A model generated the notes under the pieces. That model did no database searches and was not told the DNA's origin. It worked only from the letters and a program-made list of their open reading frames with translations. Shown here one piece after another: positions 15,611 through 17,134 of a stretch of DNA of 17,134 nucleotides. This DNA is from Clostridiaceae bacterium (GTDB taxonomy: Bacteria > Bacillota > Clostridia > Saccharofermentanales > DTU023). The translations under genes and the position numbers were made by a program. The stretch is taken from contig JAAZMK010000057.1 in the NCBI GenBank assembly GCA_012798865.1, forward strand, positions 1-17,134, in the 5' to 3' direction. Each line of letters starts with the position of its first letter. Position 1 is the stretch's first letter.

Positions 15611-17134
15611 ATGGGAAGCAGGCGGCAGCACGAACTTTATGAGCTGTCCTTTGCCCAGGATAACGTTCTGGCGCTTGAAAAAGCCTGTCCCGGCTCTTCG
15701 ATAAATAATATTTGCCTCGTGATCCGAATATGCGGTTGTTTTAACGCCTCTTTACTCTCTACATGCCTCAATAAATTGCTGCAGCGAGACGATACTTTGC
15801 GACTGCAAGTGACGGAGTTATCCGGCAAAACCATGCAATATATCAGAGAATACACGCCCCAGGAGTTTCTCTACTATGATTTTACCTTGCCCGGCAGCGA
15901 AAGCGTCGACCGCTGGGCTGAATCCGTTGCTGTTATACCGATTTGGCGGCTTGATGCACCCTTATACGAATTTAATTTATTCAAATCCGGCGAAAATACA
16001 GGCGGACTTTTGCTTAAATTAAGCCATTTTATCACTGATGGTTACTCTTTAATCGACATCGTTAACTACATATATGAGACCTATTCCAAACTGTTGGCTA
16101 ATGAAAAGCTATTGGATGAAACAACGCGACCTTCTTATATAGAACACATTAATGCGGAAAAAGAATATATAGCCTCTTCTGACTATCAGGAGGATTTAGA
16201 ATACTGGCGAGAACTATTGACTGACTGTCCAGGAACGTTGCTTTTTGGTCATCTGCGACATCCGGTTGCCGCTTATACAGGTAATCGTATATCTTTTCGG
16301 CTATCGCGTCTTCTGAGCAACCGGATAAAGTCTTATTGCCTGAAAAACCGAGTTGCGCCCTTTAGCCTGTATTATATGGCTTTGAACGCTTGCCTATGCC
16401 GGATGTCCGGCACGAATTCGATGAATATTGGCGTTCCTGTACTAAACCGGTCTAACTTCTCGGACAAGCAAACCGGCGGGATGTTTGTCAGCACCTTGCC
16501 TTTTATTCAGGCTTTTGACGATAGCCTCTCGTTGAACGAATATAACGAGGTAGTGAATGAAGCTTGGTATAATTTACTGCGACATAGCCGCTTTCCTTTC
16601 AGCGAGATAAACGCGCTCTATAAGAACCTGCAGCCAACGGGTGGGCGCCTATTCGATGCAGTCTTGTCTTTTCAAGATTGCGAGGTTTTTTCCCATTCTA
16701 ATAATATGACCTCTTTCAGCGGTAAATGGCTTTATGCCGGGCAACAAGCCGAGCAATTGATCATCCATTTTAACCGTTTAAATGATAATTTCTTTGTCGA
16801 TTATGATTATTTAATTCAATTTTATTCTGAGGATACAGTAGCCCGTCTGCATAAATATGTGACGCGCTTGCTTTCTCAGATGCTGAACGATCCTAATTGC
16901 CCGATATGGCGCTTTCATTTGATTAACGAGGATGAAAGAGAAGCGCTGCTTTATACGAATAATATGCCAAAAGTTGAGCGCGAGCTTAAGACTGTTCCGG
17001 AGAAATTCTTAGCTGAGAGTGAATTACATCCGGAGCGCTGCGCCTTGATCTTTCAAGGGATACGAATGACCTACTCATCCCTTGAGCGCTATGCCGCCTC
17101 GTTTTCCAATGCTATCGATGCAACCGGGAAAGAA
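15611..17134 (+). CDS. Non-ribosomal peptide synthetase, N-terminal C-A part (3'-truncated)
   Basis: Start of a large peptide synthetase; 508 residues are present and the frame is open at the window end. Residues about 8-440 are a condensation domain. It opens with LSFAQDNVLALEKACPGSSINNI, has the catalytic-site motif SHFITDG with His139 and Asp143 (the usual first His of HHxxxDG is Ser138), and the later motif GVPVLNR..GGMFVSTLPF from residue 274. From about 463 the sequence is the beginning of an adenylation domain (HPERCALIFQGIRMTYSSLERYA), so the order is C-A. A synthetase that opens with a C domain often acylates its first amino acid with a fatty acid, or takes a chain from another protein. 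Start: ATG 15611 with AAAGGGG 8 nt upstream. Codon choice (many TTA, CTA, ATA) and lower GC differ from the genes to the left, suggesting acquisition. The substrate cannot be read because the specificity pocket lies beyond the window. Confidence 0.9.
   Translation, partial: MGSRRQHELYELSFAQDNVLALEKACPGSSINNICLVIRICGCFNASLLSTCLNKLLQRDDTLRLQVTELSGKTMQYIREYTPQEFLYYDFTLPGSESVDRWAESVAVIPIWRLDAPLYEFNLFKSGENTGGLLLKLSHFITDGYSLIDIVNYIYETYSKLLANEKLLDETTRPSYIEHINAEKEYIASSDYQEDLEYWRELLTDCPGTLLFGHLRHPVAAYTGNRISFRLSRLLSNRIKSYCLKNRVAPFSLYYMALNACLCRMSGTNSMNIGVPVLNRSNFSDKQTGGMFVSTLPFIQAFDDSLSLNEYNEVVNEAWYNLLRHSRFPFSEINALYKNLQPTGGRLFDAVLSFQDCEVFSHSNNMTSFSGKWLYAGQQAEQLIIHFNRLNDNFFVDYDYLIQFYSEDTVARLHKYVTRLLSQMLNDPNCPIWRFHLINEDEREALLYTNNMPKVERELKTVPEKFLAESELHPERCALIFQGIRMTYSSLERYAASFSNAIDATGKE

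Noticed and set aside
15181..15642. Open frame on the plus strand running through the tRNA, its terminator and into the NRPS start
   Set aside because: It overlaps a complete tRNA and a strong terminator, has no ribosome-binding site, and shows no protein-like features.
1..17134. CRISPR arrays, insertion sequences, transposases, integrases or phage genes
   Set aside because: No regularly spaced repeats, terminal inverted repeats with a transposase, or recombinase motifs were seen; the island idea at the tRNA rests on composition and context only.

Overview
The window looks like chromosomal DNA of a Bacillota bacterium (Clostridia or Negativicutes). This rests on the GlgC+GlgD pair of ADP-glucose pyrophosphorylase subunits, a MutS2-type protein, Shine-Dalgarno sites of the AGGAGG type, and a PPi-type phosphofructokinase. 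These genes have moderate GC, about 50-55 % in lines I counted. A genus cannot be named from the sequence.

Region 1 (1-2916, plus): the 3' part of a CDP-alcohol phosphatidyltransferase (PgsA-like), followed after 4 nt by mutS2. Region 2 (about 2930-11112, plus): a glycogen operon in the order glgB - glgC - glgD - glgA - GH13 glycosidase. GlgC/GlgD make ADP-glucose, GlgA polymerises it, GlgB branches the chain, and the GH13 enzyme probably trims or remobilises the polymer. The gene junctions vary: glgC/glgD overlap and glgA/GH13 are nearly contiguous, while glgB/glgC and glgD/glgA are separated by spacers that can fold into competing hairpins. Region 3 (11138-14991, minus): a PPi-type 6-phosphofructokinase convergent with the glycogen operon, then (upstream on the same strand) a two-gene ABC exporter (permease and ATPase).

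Region 4 (15149-17134, plus): a tRNA-Leu(GAG) gene with its own promoter and terminator. It is followed by about 260 bp of AT-rich non-coding DNA and the start of a non-ribosomal peptide synthetase (condensation domain, then the beginning of an adenylation domain) that runs off the window. Base composition and codon choice change right after the tRNA terminator, so the tRNA probably marks the edge of an accessory region carrying a natural-product cluster.

The most interesting points are: the N-terminal condensation domain NRPS at a tRNA boundary with a palindrome over its putative -35 box; a MutS2 whose Smr domain has lost the acidic LDLR-type motif; a GlgA with Ser in place of the ADP-glucose-binding Lys15; and a Ser/Asn-rich insert near the C-terminus of GlgB. 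All functional statements come from reading motifs; no database search was run.
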